Positions 57,059-64,000 of a stretch of DNA of 64,000 nucleotides are shown in pieces; within the stretch, counting starts at the first letter, position 1, and the number at the start of each line of letters is the position of its first letter. Source of the stretch: an uncultured Latescibacterota bacterium (GTDB lineage: Bacteria > Latescibacterota > UBA2968); assembly GCA_951812755.1 (NCBI GenBank), contig OX638329.1, positions 4,596,522-4,660,521 on the forward strand. Direction: 5' to 3'. Both the position numbers and the translations under genes were made by a program. The notes under the pieces were generated by a model, which did not search any database, was not told where the DNA came from, and saw only the letters and a program-made list of their open reading frames with translations.

Positions 57059-57781
57059 ATGTCGGAACAAACTCTAAAACAGCGGATTCGAAACGGTGAA
57101 ATAATACATTCTATTGGCGTGCCAATGGATATTGAAAAAGGAGAACTGACAGATATTCTGGCAACACACGAATGCGACTATCTAAATGTGGATGCACAAC
57201 ACGGGCCTTTTAACGAAGCCCACCTGGTGGCTTTCTGCATCATGGCTCGGGATTTTAATTTGCCCGTTCAGATTCGGATTAAGCACACCCAACACGCCTA
57301 TCTGATCGGCAATTATCTCGACCTGGGACCTTCGGGAGTTATGGTGCCAGAAGTCGAAAGCGAGGCAATTGTAGATGAGGCACTAAACGCCTTTTATTAT
57401 CCCCAAATGGGCAAACGTAGTTGGGGCGGCGTACATAGGGTAAGGTTGAACGAGCGACCAGATCGGTTGGAATACGCCGCCTGGTGGAATGCGTATGGGT
57501 GGCTGGCAATTCAAATTGAATCTGTCGAAGCAGTAATCAATGCCGCGCAGTTAGCTAAGCCAGGGGTCGATGTGTTGAACTTTGGGCCAAACGACCTGAT
57601 GTTTAGCATTGAAGCGCATCCCCAATTTCCATATCGGACAGTAGAAGACTGCGTAAAACACGTGCTCGATCAGGTAAAAGACACACATGTAAAAGTGGGC
57701 ATGAGTGCCGAGACACCTGAGGAGCAAAACCGGTATGTGAATTGGGGAGTAACGGTATTTCCAAAACGGATTGGCATTTAG
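57059..57781 (+). CDS. HpcH/HpaI aldolase/citrate lyase family protein
   Basis: 240-residue barrel enzyme. CDYLNVDAQHGPF is the family first-strand His motif, MVPEVESEAIVDEAL carries a Glu, AIQIESVEAV the metal Glu, and VLNFGPNDLMFSI the metal Asp. It would cleave a 4-hydroxy-2-oxo acid. It ends the operon started by the two amidohydrolases and is followed by a terminator with a 20-bp stem. Confidence 0.85.
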   Translation: MSEQTLKQRIRNGEIIHSIGVPMDIEKGELTDILATHECDYLNVDAQHGPFNEAHLVAFCIMARDFNLPVQIRIKHTQHAYLIGNYLDLGPSGVMVPEVESEAIVDEALNAFYYPQMGKRSWGGVHRVRLNERPDRLEYAAWWNAYGWLAIQIESVEAVINAAQLAKPGVDVLNFGPNDLMFSIEAHPQFPYRTVEDCVKHVLDQVKDTHVKVGMSAETPEEQNRYVNWGVTVFPKRIGI

Positions 57782-57793
57782 TCCAGTACTAAA

Positions 57794-57837
57794 AAAAGAA
57801 AGCGGCCTATGTCTCTCGACATAGGCCGCTTTCTTTT
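57794..57837 (+). terminator. Very strong intrinsic terminator
   Basis: A 20-bp perfect stem (57794-57813 with 57818-57837) and 4-base loop TCTC. The arms end in A4 and T4 runs, so it can act in both directions. Lies 12 bases after the HpcH gene and 18 bases before element A. Confidence 0.9.
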
Positions 57838-57944
57838 AGACCGATTTATCGGATAGCCCGTAAAACCCACTCGCAGAGAGCTTCAGCGTTGGGTCGCATG
57901 GCGAAGGGCTTACTAATCTATGGGTTGGTGCTTTAGCATGGCGG

Positions 57945-57965
57945 CACATTGTTCAAGACAATGTG
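57945..57965 (+). repeat. Left-end hairpin of element A
   Basis: 8-bp stem CACATTGT/ACAATGTG around loop TCAAG. Element B has the same loop and stem length with different bases (60225-60245), and all three changed pairs stay complementary. Confidence 0.75.
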
Positions 57966-58001
57966 GGCGGTGATTCAACAAGAATCGTCCTTTAGTTTTG
58001 C

Positions 58002-58030
58002 TTGACAAAAAAGGCATATAAGTATATATT
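58002..58030 (+). promoter_or_regulatory. Promoter of tnpB
   Basis: TTGACA at 58002-58007 and TATATT at 58025-58030 with a 17-base spacer. The -10 box ends 6 bases before the ATG, so the transcript would be nearly leaderless; no Shine-Dalgarno is visible. TATATA at 58023-58028 (15-base spacer) is an alternative. Confidence 0.5.
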
Positions 58031-58036
58031 TTTATT

Positions 58037-59161
58037 ATGGTTAAATCATTTAAATACAGATTGCGTCCGACCAAAAAGCAAGAGAAAGTCTTGCTGGCGC
58101 ATATTGACGAATGTCGCATTCTCTACAATCAACTCCTCTGCGCCAGAAAACAAGCATGGAAAAACGAGAATAAGTCTCTGTCTCAGTATCACCAGACTAA
58201 TACGATACCATTGCTGAAGCAACAGCATGTTGAATTTACGCAAGTATATAGTCAGGTATTGCAGCAAGTATCAGCAAGAGTCGATTTGGCATTCAAAGGT
58301 TTCTTTCGCCGCAACAAAAAGAGGGCAAAGACTGGCGAGAAAGCAGGCTTTCCCAGATATAAGGGACAGAATCGCTATGATTCTATCACCTATCCTCAGT
58401 TTTCCAACGGATGCCGCTTAGACCACAAGGGCTTGCGATTGGGCAAAATAGGCTGTATTCGCGTTGTCCAGCATAGACCTCTCGGCGGCATTCCAAAGTC
58501 TTGCACTATCACTCGCACAGCGACGGGTAAATGGTATGCATCTATCCCTTGTGATATTGGCGACATAAGTAAGAAAACCGATACTAACTCTGCCGTTGGC
58601 ATTGACGTGGGTCTCAATTCCTTTGCTGTAACCAGTGACGGACAGGCAATAGCCAACCAGCGATTCTTTCGCAAAGAAGAAAAGACGCTTGCCAAAGCAC
58701 AGCGCAAATGGGACGCGGTGAAAAAAAGACCTAAGACTGACGCCGTAAGAGAAAAGCGTCGTAAAGTAATTGCCAGAGTGCATGAGCGTATCCGTAACAA
58801 GCGACATAACTTTGCCCATCAAGAATCAAGAAAAATGGTCAATCGCTACGGCTTCATAGCCGTCGAGAAGTTGAAAGTTCAAAAGATGCAAAAGAACGGG
58901 CGATTGTCTAAATCAATAGCAGACGCAGCATGGTCCCTGTTTCGGCACTGTCTCGAATACAAAGCGGAAGAGGCTGGTATTGGATTCAAGGCCGTCAAGC
59001 CTGAATACACCTCACAAGATTGCTCGGCATGCGGGCACAGAGAAAAGAAAAAACTCTCTGATCGTGTGCATCATTGCAAAAAATGTGGCTATACGGCAGA
59101 CAGAGACCTCAATGCTGCCATAAACATATTGACGTTGGGGCTACAACGTCAGGCGGTTTGA
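58037..59161 (+). CDS. tnpB: TnpB, RNA-guided nuclease of IS605 family
   Basis: 374 residues. The RuvC catalytic acids are in place: Asp in GIDVGLNSFAVTSDG (about 190), Glu in FIAVEKLKVQKM (about 277), and Asp in YTADRDLNAAINIL near the C-terminus. The zinc ribbon is CSACGHREKKKLSDRVHHCKKCG. The N-terminal helical domain with KSFKYRLRPTKKQE and QVLQQVSARVDLAFKGFFR is complete, so the nuclease appears intact. TnpB cuts DNA next to a TAM, guided by an RNA from the element's right end, and biases inheritance of the element. It overlaps the start of that RNA. Confidence 0.93.
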   Translation: MVKSFKYRLRPTKKQEKVLLAHIDECRILYNQLLCARKQAWKNENKSLSQYHQTNTIPLLKQQHVEFTQVYSQVLQQVSARVDLAFKGFFRRNKKRAKTGEKAGFPRYKGQNRYDSITYPQFSNGCRLDHKGLRLGKIGCIRVVQHRPLGGIPKSCTITRTATGKWYASIPCDIGDISKKTDTNSAVGIDVGLNSFAVTSDGQAIANQRFFRKEEKTLAKAQRKWDAVKKRPKTDAVREKRRKVIARVHERIRNKRHNFAHQESRKMVNRYGFIAVEKLKVQKMQKNGRLSKSIADAAWSLFRHCLEYKAEEAGIGFKAVKPEYTSQDCSACGHREKKKLSDRVHHCKKCGYTADRDLNAAINILTLGLQRQAV

Positions 59162-59202
59162 CCGCCAAGAAGCCCAACCGCTTTAGCGTTGGGAGTAGTC
59201 AC
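59131..59202 (+). ncRNA. Candidate omega-RNA 3' scaffold of element A
   Basis: Three successive hairpins overlap the end of tnpB and the right end: GACGTTG/CAACGTC with loop GGGCTA (59131-59150), GGCGGT/ACCGCC with loop TTG (59152-59166), and CCCAAC...GTTGGG with an inner GC pair (59173-59193). The last is followed by AGTAGTCAC. In known systems the guide is the sequence just beyond the right end, here from 59203. Element B preserves the first loop (GGGCGA) with a changed but paired stem. The true 5' end of the RNA probably lies further upstream inside tnpB. Confidence 0.6.
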
Positions 59203-59366
59203 AGGGCATTCTACAGGCTGGCGTGGTTGACCAGGCGGTGTTCGCGCAATAAGGCTCGTATAATTAAAGCGGAACCTTTATTTACAAACCGATACTCTCC
59301 GACCCAAACCCTACAGTCCTGCGATAGTAAAGTACATCTGCGTCCGGTATGTCTTCTGTCGGCCAC

Positions 59367-59798
59367 TTATTCACCAGGATGCTCCATCCAGCACGCGATA
59401 ACCTCAGACTTAGGACGAGTCTTGCCCTGAATGGCATTTTCGCAATAGTCATCCCCGTAGTAGGATACCGAACCGTCAGGATGGAAGTTGATCAAAAGCT
59501 CGAACTGTGCTGTCTTCCAATGCAAATCTATGCTACCCTCACTGGCGGGCAGAATCCGCACCTGCGTTGCTACTTCAGATTTCTCCGCCAGTTCATACAA
59601 AAAAGCAGCAGCACCCTCTATAGTTTGTTTACAGTAGGCAGGAGCACTTTCCCCATCCCAATCATCTTCCAAAGCGAGTAAGCGCTCCTTTGCCTCATCA
59701 ATAACCTGAACAGGAGTGTCCAGAGTCAGTTGATACTTTTCACGCATTTGGGCGGACATAGCAACCTCATCTTTTGGTGAAATTGTTACTGAGGCCAT
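59367..59798 (-). CDS. Conserved hypothetical protein between the two IS elements
   Basis: 143 residues from ATG 59798. The middle reads LALEDDWDGESAPAYCKQTIEGAAAFLYELAEK, then EGSIDLHWKTAQFELLINFHPDGSVSYYGDD. I recall this WDGxGAP...DGSIxxxW...L.I.DGxxxxY pattern from small proteins of unknown function, often near toxin-antitoxin-like genes, but cannot name a family. The frame upstream to 59846 runs into element B's end and is not used. It starts 35 bases from that end, so a transcript or guide RNA reading out of element B would cover its start. Confidence 0.6.
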   Translation of the reverse strand: MASVTISPKDEVAMSAQMREKYQLTLDTPVQVIDEAKERLLALEDDWDGESAPAYCKQTIEGAAAFLYELAEKSEVATQVRILPASEGSIDLHWKTAQFELLINFHPDGSVSYYGDDYCENAIQGKTRPKSEVIACWMEHPGE

Positions 59799-59832
59799 GA
59801 AGCACTTCTTTTGGTGCGCTTTGATGTGTGAT

Positions 59833-60331
59833 GTGACGACTCCCAACGCTAAAGCTCTCTGCGAGTGGGCTTCTACGGATTCTCACCGATGGCATATCGC
59901 CCTATGCCGTGTTGTGCCAGCAGTCTCTATGGTCGGGGCGTCTCCGCCAAAAATTTCCGACACTCTTTACTGCGACGCAACGCAATACGTTTTACCCTGT
60001 ACACGATTCGGCACAAGAACGCCCTACGTATTCTTTAGTGTCAAAGAGCGAGACGACAAAAGCCCTGCAATGGGGCTACCCGAAACCAACGGCTTCAGAC
60101 CAAAGCAGGGCTTATAGACACAAAAAAGTGCCGTTTGGTTATTTCGGGTAGCATGAGTGATATAGTAAAATTGGAGAGCAGAGGCAAGTGGAATTAGCGG
60201 ACGAGTCTTAATGATTCACCGCCCCATATCGCCTTGAGCGATATGCCCAATGCTAAAGCACCACACCATAAATTCTAAGCCCTTCGCCATGCGACCCACA
60301 CCTGAAGGTTGTGGGTTTTACGGGCTTGTCA
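59833..60331 (-). mobile_element. tnpB-less IS605/IS1341-type element B, inverted relative to A
   Basis: About 499 bases. On the minus strand it begins with a left-end block (60331 downward: AGCCCGTAAAACCCAC, then TGGGTCGCATGGCGAAGGG, GGTGCTTTAGCAT, the 60225-60245 hairpin, and ACTCGTCC) that aligns with element A. It ends with a right-end block: hairpin with loop GGGCGA at 59891-59908, AGAAGCCCACTCGC...GCGTTGGGAGTCGTCAC. No tnpB frame lies between, though a 9-bp stem (60060-60068 with 60105-60113) does. It looks like a non-autonomous derivative that TnpB or TnpA from elsewhere could act on. Confidence 0.7.
60225..60245 (-). repeat. Left-end hairpin of element B
   Basis: On the minus strand CATATCGC-TCAAG-GCGATATG, 8-bp stem and the same 5-base loop as in element A. 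Three stem pairs differ from A (CG to TA, TA to CG twice), each compensated. Confidence 0.75.
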
Positions 60332-60332
60332 G

Positions 60333-60367
60333 AAAAAAAACCGGCCCGTGTCGAGAAACATTGGCCG
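60333..60367 (-). terminator. Terminator of the 60393-61427 Gfo/Idh gene
   Basis: On the minus strand CGGCC (60367-60363) pairs with GGCCG (60346-60342), with further inner pairing, and is followed by eight T (60340-60333). Element B starts immediately after the T run. Confidence 0.75.
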
Positions 60368-60392
60368 CTTTTATTATTTTGTAACGCCTGTA

Positions 60393-61427
60393 CTATGCGT
60401 ATTTCGCCTTGAGCGTCTGCCCCATCGCCGCGCTTTTGCAAGCAAGGTCCAGGATGTGAATGGGACGGCGAGACCATTCGGGCGTGATGATCAGGTCTTC
60501 GCCCGTCGAGAGATGCGCGGCAATATTATCGTAGTATTTATCGTATTGGTGGCCGGGATTTTTGCCAGAGGAGACAACTTTTTCTCCATCTTTTATCTGC
60601 AAAATTTCGTACGTGCCGCCATCAAAAATATAGGTGCCAGTCGTCCCGGTAATCTCGAGCCAGCCCTTGCGGGGTGCAGATGCAATACTCGACATCGTGA
60701 GATTAATCCAGGTCCCATCCTTGAAACGCACGACAGCCGTGGCCTCGTCTTCATTGGTATCGGCCTGCCAGGGAGTCTCATCAGCCCAGAAACCAGTGTG
60801 TGCGAACCCGGTAACCTCCACAATATCCGATTGCAGGATTTGGAGCGAATATTCGAGCAAATGAACACCCCAATCGTAGAGGATACCACCAGAAATGCTC
60901 TTACTGCTGCGCCACCAGTCGCCCGGTCGATTGTATCCCCCCATGTGGGCTTCAATGCGATAGACCTCGCCAATAACTTTGCGCGAGTGAATTTGTTCGA
61001 GAGCATTCAGGATACACCCATCCCAATGGCGGTTGTGATAGGTAGAAAGAAGGAGGTTTTGCTTTGCGGCTTCGCGAATCATCGCATCGCATTCCTCAGT
61101 CGTAATTGCCAGCGGTTTTTCGCTGATGACATGACGACCAGCGCGCAGGCATTGCAATGCCAGTTTGGCATGCGTATTGTGTGGGGTGATGATCACGACG
61201 AGATTGACATCGGACTTGTCCAGCATTGCAGACACAGATGTATAGGTCTCAATGCCGGGAAATTCTTCCCGTGCGACTTTCAAACGCGTTTCGTCGAGTT
61301 CTGCAACCGCAACAGGCGTCATACCCGCCTTTTTCATAAATGTGAGATGCTGGCGGCCCATATTGAATGCGCCGCCGTAGCCGATAACACCCACTTTGAT
61401 GTCTTCAGGCATTTTAAAAGAGGACAT
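60393..61427 (-). CDS. Gfo/Idh/MocA family oxidoreductase
   Basis: 344 residues. Rossmann motif VIGYGGAFNMGRQH near residue 14, the EKP motif HVISEKPLAIT intact (Lys about 99), and GGILYDWGVHLLEY carrying the conserved Asp/His of the second domain. It has all catalytic features, unlike the two at 46161 and 49149. It lies 30 bases downstream of the sugar-binding lipoprotein gene, so it probably acts on the imported sugar. Confidence 0.88.
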   Translation of the reverse strand: MSSFKMPEDIKVGVIGYGGAFNMGRQHLTFMKKAGMTPVAVAELDETRLKVAREEFPGIETYTSVSAMLDKSDVNLVVIITPHNTHAKLALQCLRAGRHVISEKPLAITTEECDAMIREAAKQNLLLSTYHNRHWDGCILNALEQIHSRKVIGEVYRIEAHMGGYNRPGDWWRSSKSISGGILYDWGVHLLEYSLQILQSDIVEVTGFAHTGFWADETPWQADTNEDEATAVVRFKDGTWINLTMSSIASAPRKGWLEITGTTGTYIFDGGTYEILQIKDGEKVVSSGKNPGHQYDKYYDNIAAHLSTGEDLIITPEWSRRPIHILDLACKSAAMGQTLKAKYA

Positions 61428-61457
61428 AGATATTGTGCTTTCCTTTTTGAGTTATGA

Positions 61458-62768
61458 TTACTTCAACAAACCGGCATCTTTGAAAATCTGCTCGTGTTCG
61501 GCTGCAATTTTGTCGAGGGCTTCCTGTGCGGGCGTAACCCCGTCAATCGCTTCGCCCAAATAGCGCTGTGAAACCGCGAGCAATTCGTTATAGACAGGCG
61601 CATTCCAAAAGTCCTGGAGATAATCGAGCGATTCTGCAAAAGCGCGATTGTACGGGGATGCATTTCGAAATTCTTCACTGTTGAGAATATCCGTATTGGC
61701 GGTAAATCCGGCGTCTTTGGTAATCCATTCTTTTTGAATATCGGTTTGCAAGAACCACGCGATGAATTTCTTAGCCCGTTCCTGTTGCTCTGCAGATGTT
61801 TTGGTCGAAATGCTGAACCCCTGCCCCCCCAGACTCACCACGCGTTTATCGCCAGCTTTGGGCACCATGAAAAACCCCGCCTTATCCCCCATCTGTTTCA
61901 CAATGCCGGGATAAAAGGCGAAATAATTCATACTCATAGCCGTCGAACCATTGATAAAGGCCTCAAAGGTCTTGCCATAGTCGAAATTGGTCGCGCCATT
62001 GGGACCGTATTGTAACAACTCTTTCAGATACGCAAGAGCTTCTGCCACTTCGGGTTTATTGACATACCCATCCACTGCAAATTCGCCAAACTCACCCCAC
62101 GAGCCGCCAAAACCCCACATAAACATCTGAAATCCCATCGTCATCGAATCATACCCTCGCCCGGTGAGCAGAGCGCAGCCATATTGTTTTTCATCGGGAC
62201 GATGGAAAAATTCAGCCAGATCGCGGAATTCATCCCAGTTGTCGGGAATCGTCAGATCGCGCCCGTATTTCTCTTTGAATGCCGCTTGCTCGGCGGGGTC
62301 TTCAAACCAGTCCTTGCGATAGACAAATCCGACGGCATCGGTTTCACATGGCGCCGCGTAGAATTTGCCACCACCGGGCGGGTATTCGCACAAATAACGC
62401 GCGGCGCGGGGATGAATTTTGTCTATATCAATTGCCGTGGGCAACCAGTCGGTCAGATCGACGTAAAGACCGCGCGTCGCGCCTCGTCCAATCCACTGAC
62501 TATCGCCAATCACAATGTCAAAATCCGTTTCATTATTCCCAAAATTGAGAAAGACCTGATCCTGATAAGACGGCCAGGGAATCTGGTGGACTTTAACGGC
62601 AATACCCGTTTCCTGCTCGAATTTATTGCCCAATTCTTGAAGTCCATCCGCGGGATCCCACTGCGCCCACCATATTGTGATAGAGCGCTTAGTCGGTGTC
62701 GGCGATTCAGCGGGCTTACAGCCCACAAAGAGAAATATCAGACCAAATAGAATACATGTGTACCTCAT
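61458..62768 (-). CDS. Extracellular solute-binding lipoprotein (family 1, sugar ABC transport)
   Basis: 436 residues. The signal ends in a lipobox (LFVGC) at residues 13-17, so it is tethered to the membrane. ITIWWAQWDPADGLQELGNKFEQETGIAVKVHQIPWPSYQDQV and TSAEQQERAKKFIAWFLQTDIQKEW are typical of bacterial sugar-binding proteins. No permease or ATPase gene is in the window next to it. ATG 62768 with GGAG upstream is chosen over the long frame to 62867. The 235-base spacer 62769-63003 shows no gene. Confidence 0.88.
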   Translation of the reverse strand: MRYTCILFGLIFLFVGCKPAESPTPTKRSITIWWAQWDPADGLQELGNKFEQETGIAVKVHQIPWPSYQDQVFLNFGNNETDFDIVIGDSQWIGRGATRGLYVDLTDWLPTAIDIDKIHPRAARYLCEYPPGGGKFYAAPCETDAVGFVYRKDWFEDPAEQAAFKEKYGRDLTIPDNWDEFRDLAEFFHRPDEKQYGCALLTGRGYDSMTMGFQMFMWGFGGSWGEFGEFAVDGYVNKPEVAEALAYLKELLQYGPNGATNFDYGKTFEAFINGSTAMSMNYFAFYPGIVKQMGDKAGFFMVPKAGDKRVVSLGGQGFSISTKTSAEQQERAKKFIAWFLQTDIQKEWITKDAGFTANTDILNSEEFRNASPYNRAFAESLDYLQDFWNAPVYNELLAVSQRYLGEAIDGVTPAQEALDKIAAEHEQIFKDAGLLK

Positions 62769-63003
62769 AGCGCAATCTCCAGAGTTATTGTGTTGTATGT
62801 GATGGCGGTTTGCAAACAGCATGAACAAGGCGATGTGATAGCGAAAAAACAATGCCTTGTCAAGCATTATATTGGAGTTACCCCGCTTCGGTGGAGAGTT
62901 TAAGACTTGCTTTTTTTAATAGGCGATTTATTTTTCATATCAAATACGCGTATAATTCACCATCCTGCTCTGGGATGCTAAATCGGAATATGAGACTCTA
63001 TCT

Positions 63004-64000
63004 ATGATTGACGCCCTGTTACCCCTCGGTCTGCTTATTGTCGTAGGCAAGATCTTCGAGGGCGTGTTCAAACGTTTCGGCTTAAATTCAATCGTCGCCT
63101 ATACAATAACCGGCACCCTGCTCGGCCCTGTCACAAATATAATTGAACTAACGAGCGAACTGCAAACCTTCTTAGGCATCGGTATCTTTGTCTTCTTCTT
63201 TCTGGTCGGCCTTGACGAGATTGATATACCGAGCTTTGTAGCGACCCTTCGCGGGCGATTTTTTGTCGCAGCGATTGTGTCTGTGCTCATCTCACTTCTC
63301 GTCTCCATCGTCTTCACATCCAGCCTCTTCAAAATCGGGGAATTCTCCCTCAATCTCGGTTTTACAGAGGGGCTGGCTCTGGCCGGCATCCTGTCGCTGA
63401 CCAGTCTGGGACTTGTGGCAAAGGTACTCGCCGATAAAGAACATTTCAAAGAACCCATCGGCCTCGAGATATTCACTACGGTCATCATCGCCGAGTTGCT
63501 CGCCCTGCTCGTGGTCGGGTTCTCCATCGGTGAACACGACCACGAACTGAGTGTGGCCAGCGTGTTCCTTTTGCTGGTGCAAATGACGATTTTCGCAATA
63601 GTAGCCTGGTTCTTATCAACGCGGCTCCTGCCTCCTGTAATTATCTTTTTACAGCGTTTTTTGGACGTGCCCGAACTATCGTTTGGGCTACTAATCGGTG
63701 GACTTTTCTTGATGGTGGTGGGAGCCGAGAAAATCCACCTGCACGGCTCCATTGGCGCGCTGCTTTTCGGCGCTGCCCTGTCGGGTCTGCCCCGTCAGGT
63801 ACACCAAGATGTCCTGCCCGGTATGCGAAGCGCGGCAGAGGGCTTATTTGTCCCGCTCTTTTTTGCCTCGGCTGGTCTGCATCTGGATCTGTCTTTTACG
63901 ACCCTGCCAATCGCGACCATCGTCGCATTGGTCGTATTCCCATCGTTGGGCAAATTTGCCGGTGCCTTCATCGGTACCTATATAGCACGTCTGGACAATC
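63004..64000 (+). CDS. Cation:proton antiporter (Kef/CPA2-type), 5' part
   Basis: 332 residues present; the frame is still open at the window edge. It is a polytopic membrane protein with about ten helices so far. LLPLGLLIVVGKIFEGVFKRFGLNSIVAYTITGTLLGP is the CPA2 opening, and FVFFFLVGLDEI and GSIGALLFGAALSG fit the Na+/H+ exchanger fold. GLFVPLFFASAGLHLDL is the typical late helix. The usual N-D pair of the ion site is not obvious. It likely exchanges Na or K for protons. Upstream TATAAT-like bases around 62945-62955 could be its promoter. Confidence 0.85.
   Translation, partial: MIDALLPLGLLIVVGKIFEGVFKRFGLNSIVAYTITGTLLGPVTNIIELTSELQTFLGIGIFVFFFLVGLDEIDIPSFVATLRGRFFVAAIVSVLISLLVSIVFTSSLFKIGEFSLNLGFTEGLALAGILSLTSLGLVAKVLADKEHFKEPIGLEIFTTVIIAELLALLVVGFSIGEHDHELSVASVFLLLVQMTIFAIVAWFLSTRLLPPVIIFLQRFLDVPELSFGLLIGGLFLMVVGAEKIHLHGSIGALLFGAALSGLPRQVHQDVLPGMRSAAEGLFVPLFFASAGLHLDLSFTTLPIATIVALVVFPSLGKFAGAFIGTYIARLDN

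Larger units (their letters stand above)
57855..59202 (+). mobile_element. IS605/IS1341-type element A (tnpB only)
   Basis: The element runs from a left-end block starting AGCCCGTAAAACCCAC, through tnpB, to a right-end hairpin closing with GTCAC. No tnpA transposase gene is present, as in IS1341-type elements. Boundaries are set by comparison with element B (59833-60331), whose left and right ends match in inverted orientation and diverge outside these points. The subterminal palindromes CCCACTCGC...GCGTTGGG are of the kind used by the Y1-transposase family. It inserted just beyond the terminator of the preceding operon. Confidence 0.75.

Noticed and set aside
60060-60113. Terminator inside element B (9-bp stem)
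   Set aside because: The loop is 36 bases and no T run follows on either strand; more likely part of the element's own structure.
57855-60331. Classical composite transposon with target-site duplication
   Set aside because: IS605-type elements do not make target duplications and none is seen at the outer ends; the composite structure may be two independent insertions.

Overview
The window looks like chromosome from an uncultivated Gram-negative bacterium of the Poribacteria/Latescibacterota or related PVC/FCB-type lineages. This is an inference from gene content, not a database match. It has many Gfo/Idh/MocA dehydrogenases, two galactonate-dehydratase-like enolases, a sulfatase, a phytanoyl-CoA dioxygenase-like protein, DUF1501/DUF1800 proteins, a DUF6785-like membrane protein and metal-poor amidohydrolases. 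It also carries an alternative complex III fused genomically to a caa3 oxidase. No tRNA, rRNA or CRISPR array was seen.

Layout. 1-3033: end of a dienelactone-hydrolase-like gene, then a minus-strand ExbB/ExbD-like trio. 3139-6304: a sugar-acid/amino-sugar operon (enolase, uronate-dehydrogenase-like SDR, NagA-like deacetylase). 6535-9620: an SLC13-type transporter and an orphan indolepyruvate:ferredoxin oxidoreductase alpha subunit. 9726-20350: a long minus-strand run of catabolic genes (two amidohydrolases, a DegT aminotransferase, an NTF2-like protein, a sulfatase, a DMT transporter, a ceramidase-like protein, a CPBP protease, a galactonate-dehydratase-like enzyme and a beta-propeller glycosidase-like protein). 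20556-23095: a repeat protein with a dockerin-like end, and a fatty-acid desaturase. 23253-35478: a 12-gene respiratory operon, actABCDEF, a small conserved membrane protein, SCO and cox II-I-III-IV, with a visible promoter and terminator. It would carry electrons from quinol through ACIII hemes to oxygen without a bc1 complex. 35545-41185: a DUF6785-like transporter, then an NHL / DUF1501 / DUF1800 operon. 41464-46159: an accessory island with Phd-type antitoxin plus PIN-toxin stub, HicAB, an FRG-domain/TPR pair, a thermonuclease, and duplicated gene fragments. 46161-57781: carbohydrate and acid catabolism genes (Gfo/Idh, MDR dehydrogenases, sialate esterase, esterase, tandem amidohydrolases, HpcH/HpaI aldolase). 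57855-60331: two IS605/IS1341-like elements in inverted orientation around one small gene. 60393-64000: Gfo/Idh, a sugar-binding lipoprotein and a truncated cation/proton antiporter.

Most notable signals: (1) a tnpB element facing a tnpB-less relative whose end hairpins match its own by compensatory base changes, which argues for conserved end structures and an omega-RNA-like molecule; (2) the toxin-antitoxin block lies between two copies of the 3' end of an HpcH/HpaI aldolase gene that differ only at synonymous sites within the coding part; (3) a PIN toxin is cut to a 26-codon stub exactly where hicA begins; (4) a thermonuclease gene abuts a decayed second copy of part of its upstream neighbour; (5) an interspersed motif has become part of a signal peptide.
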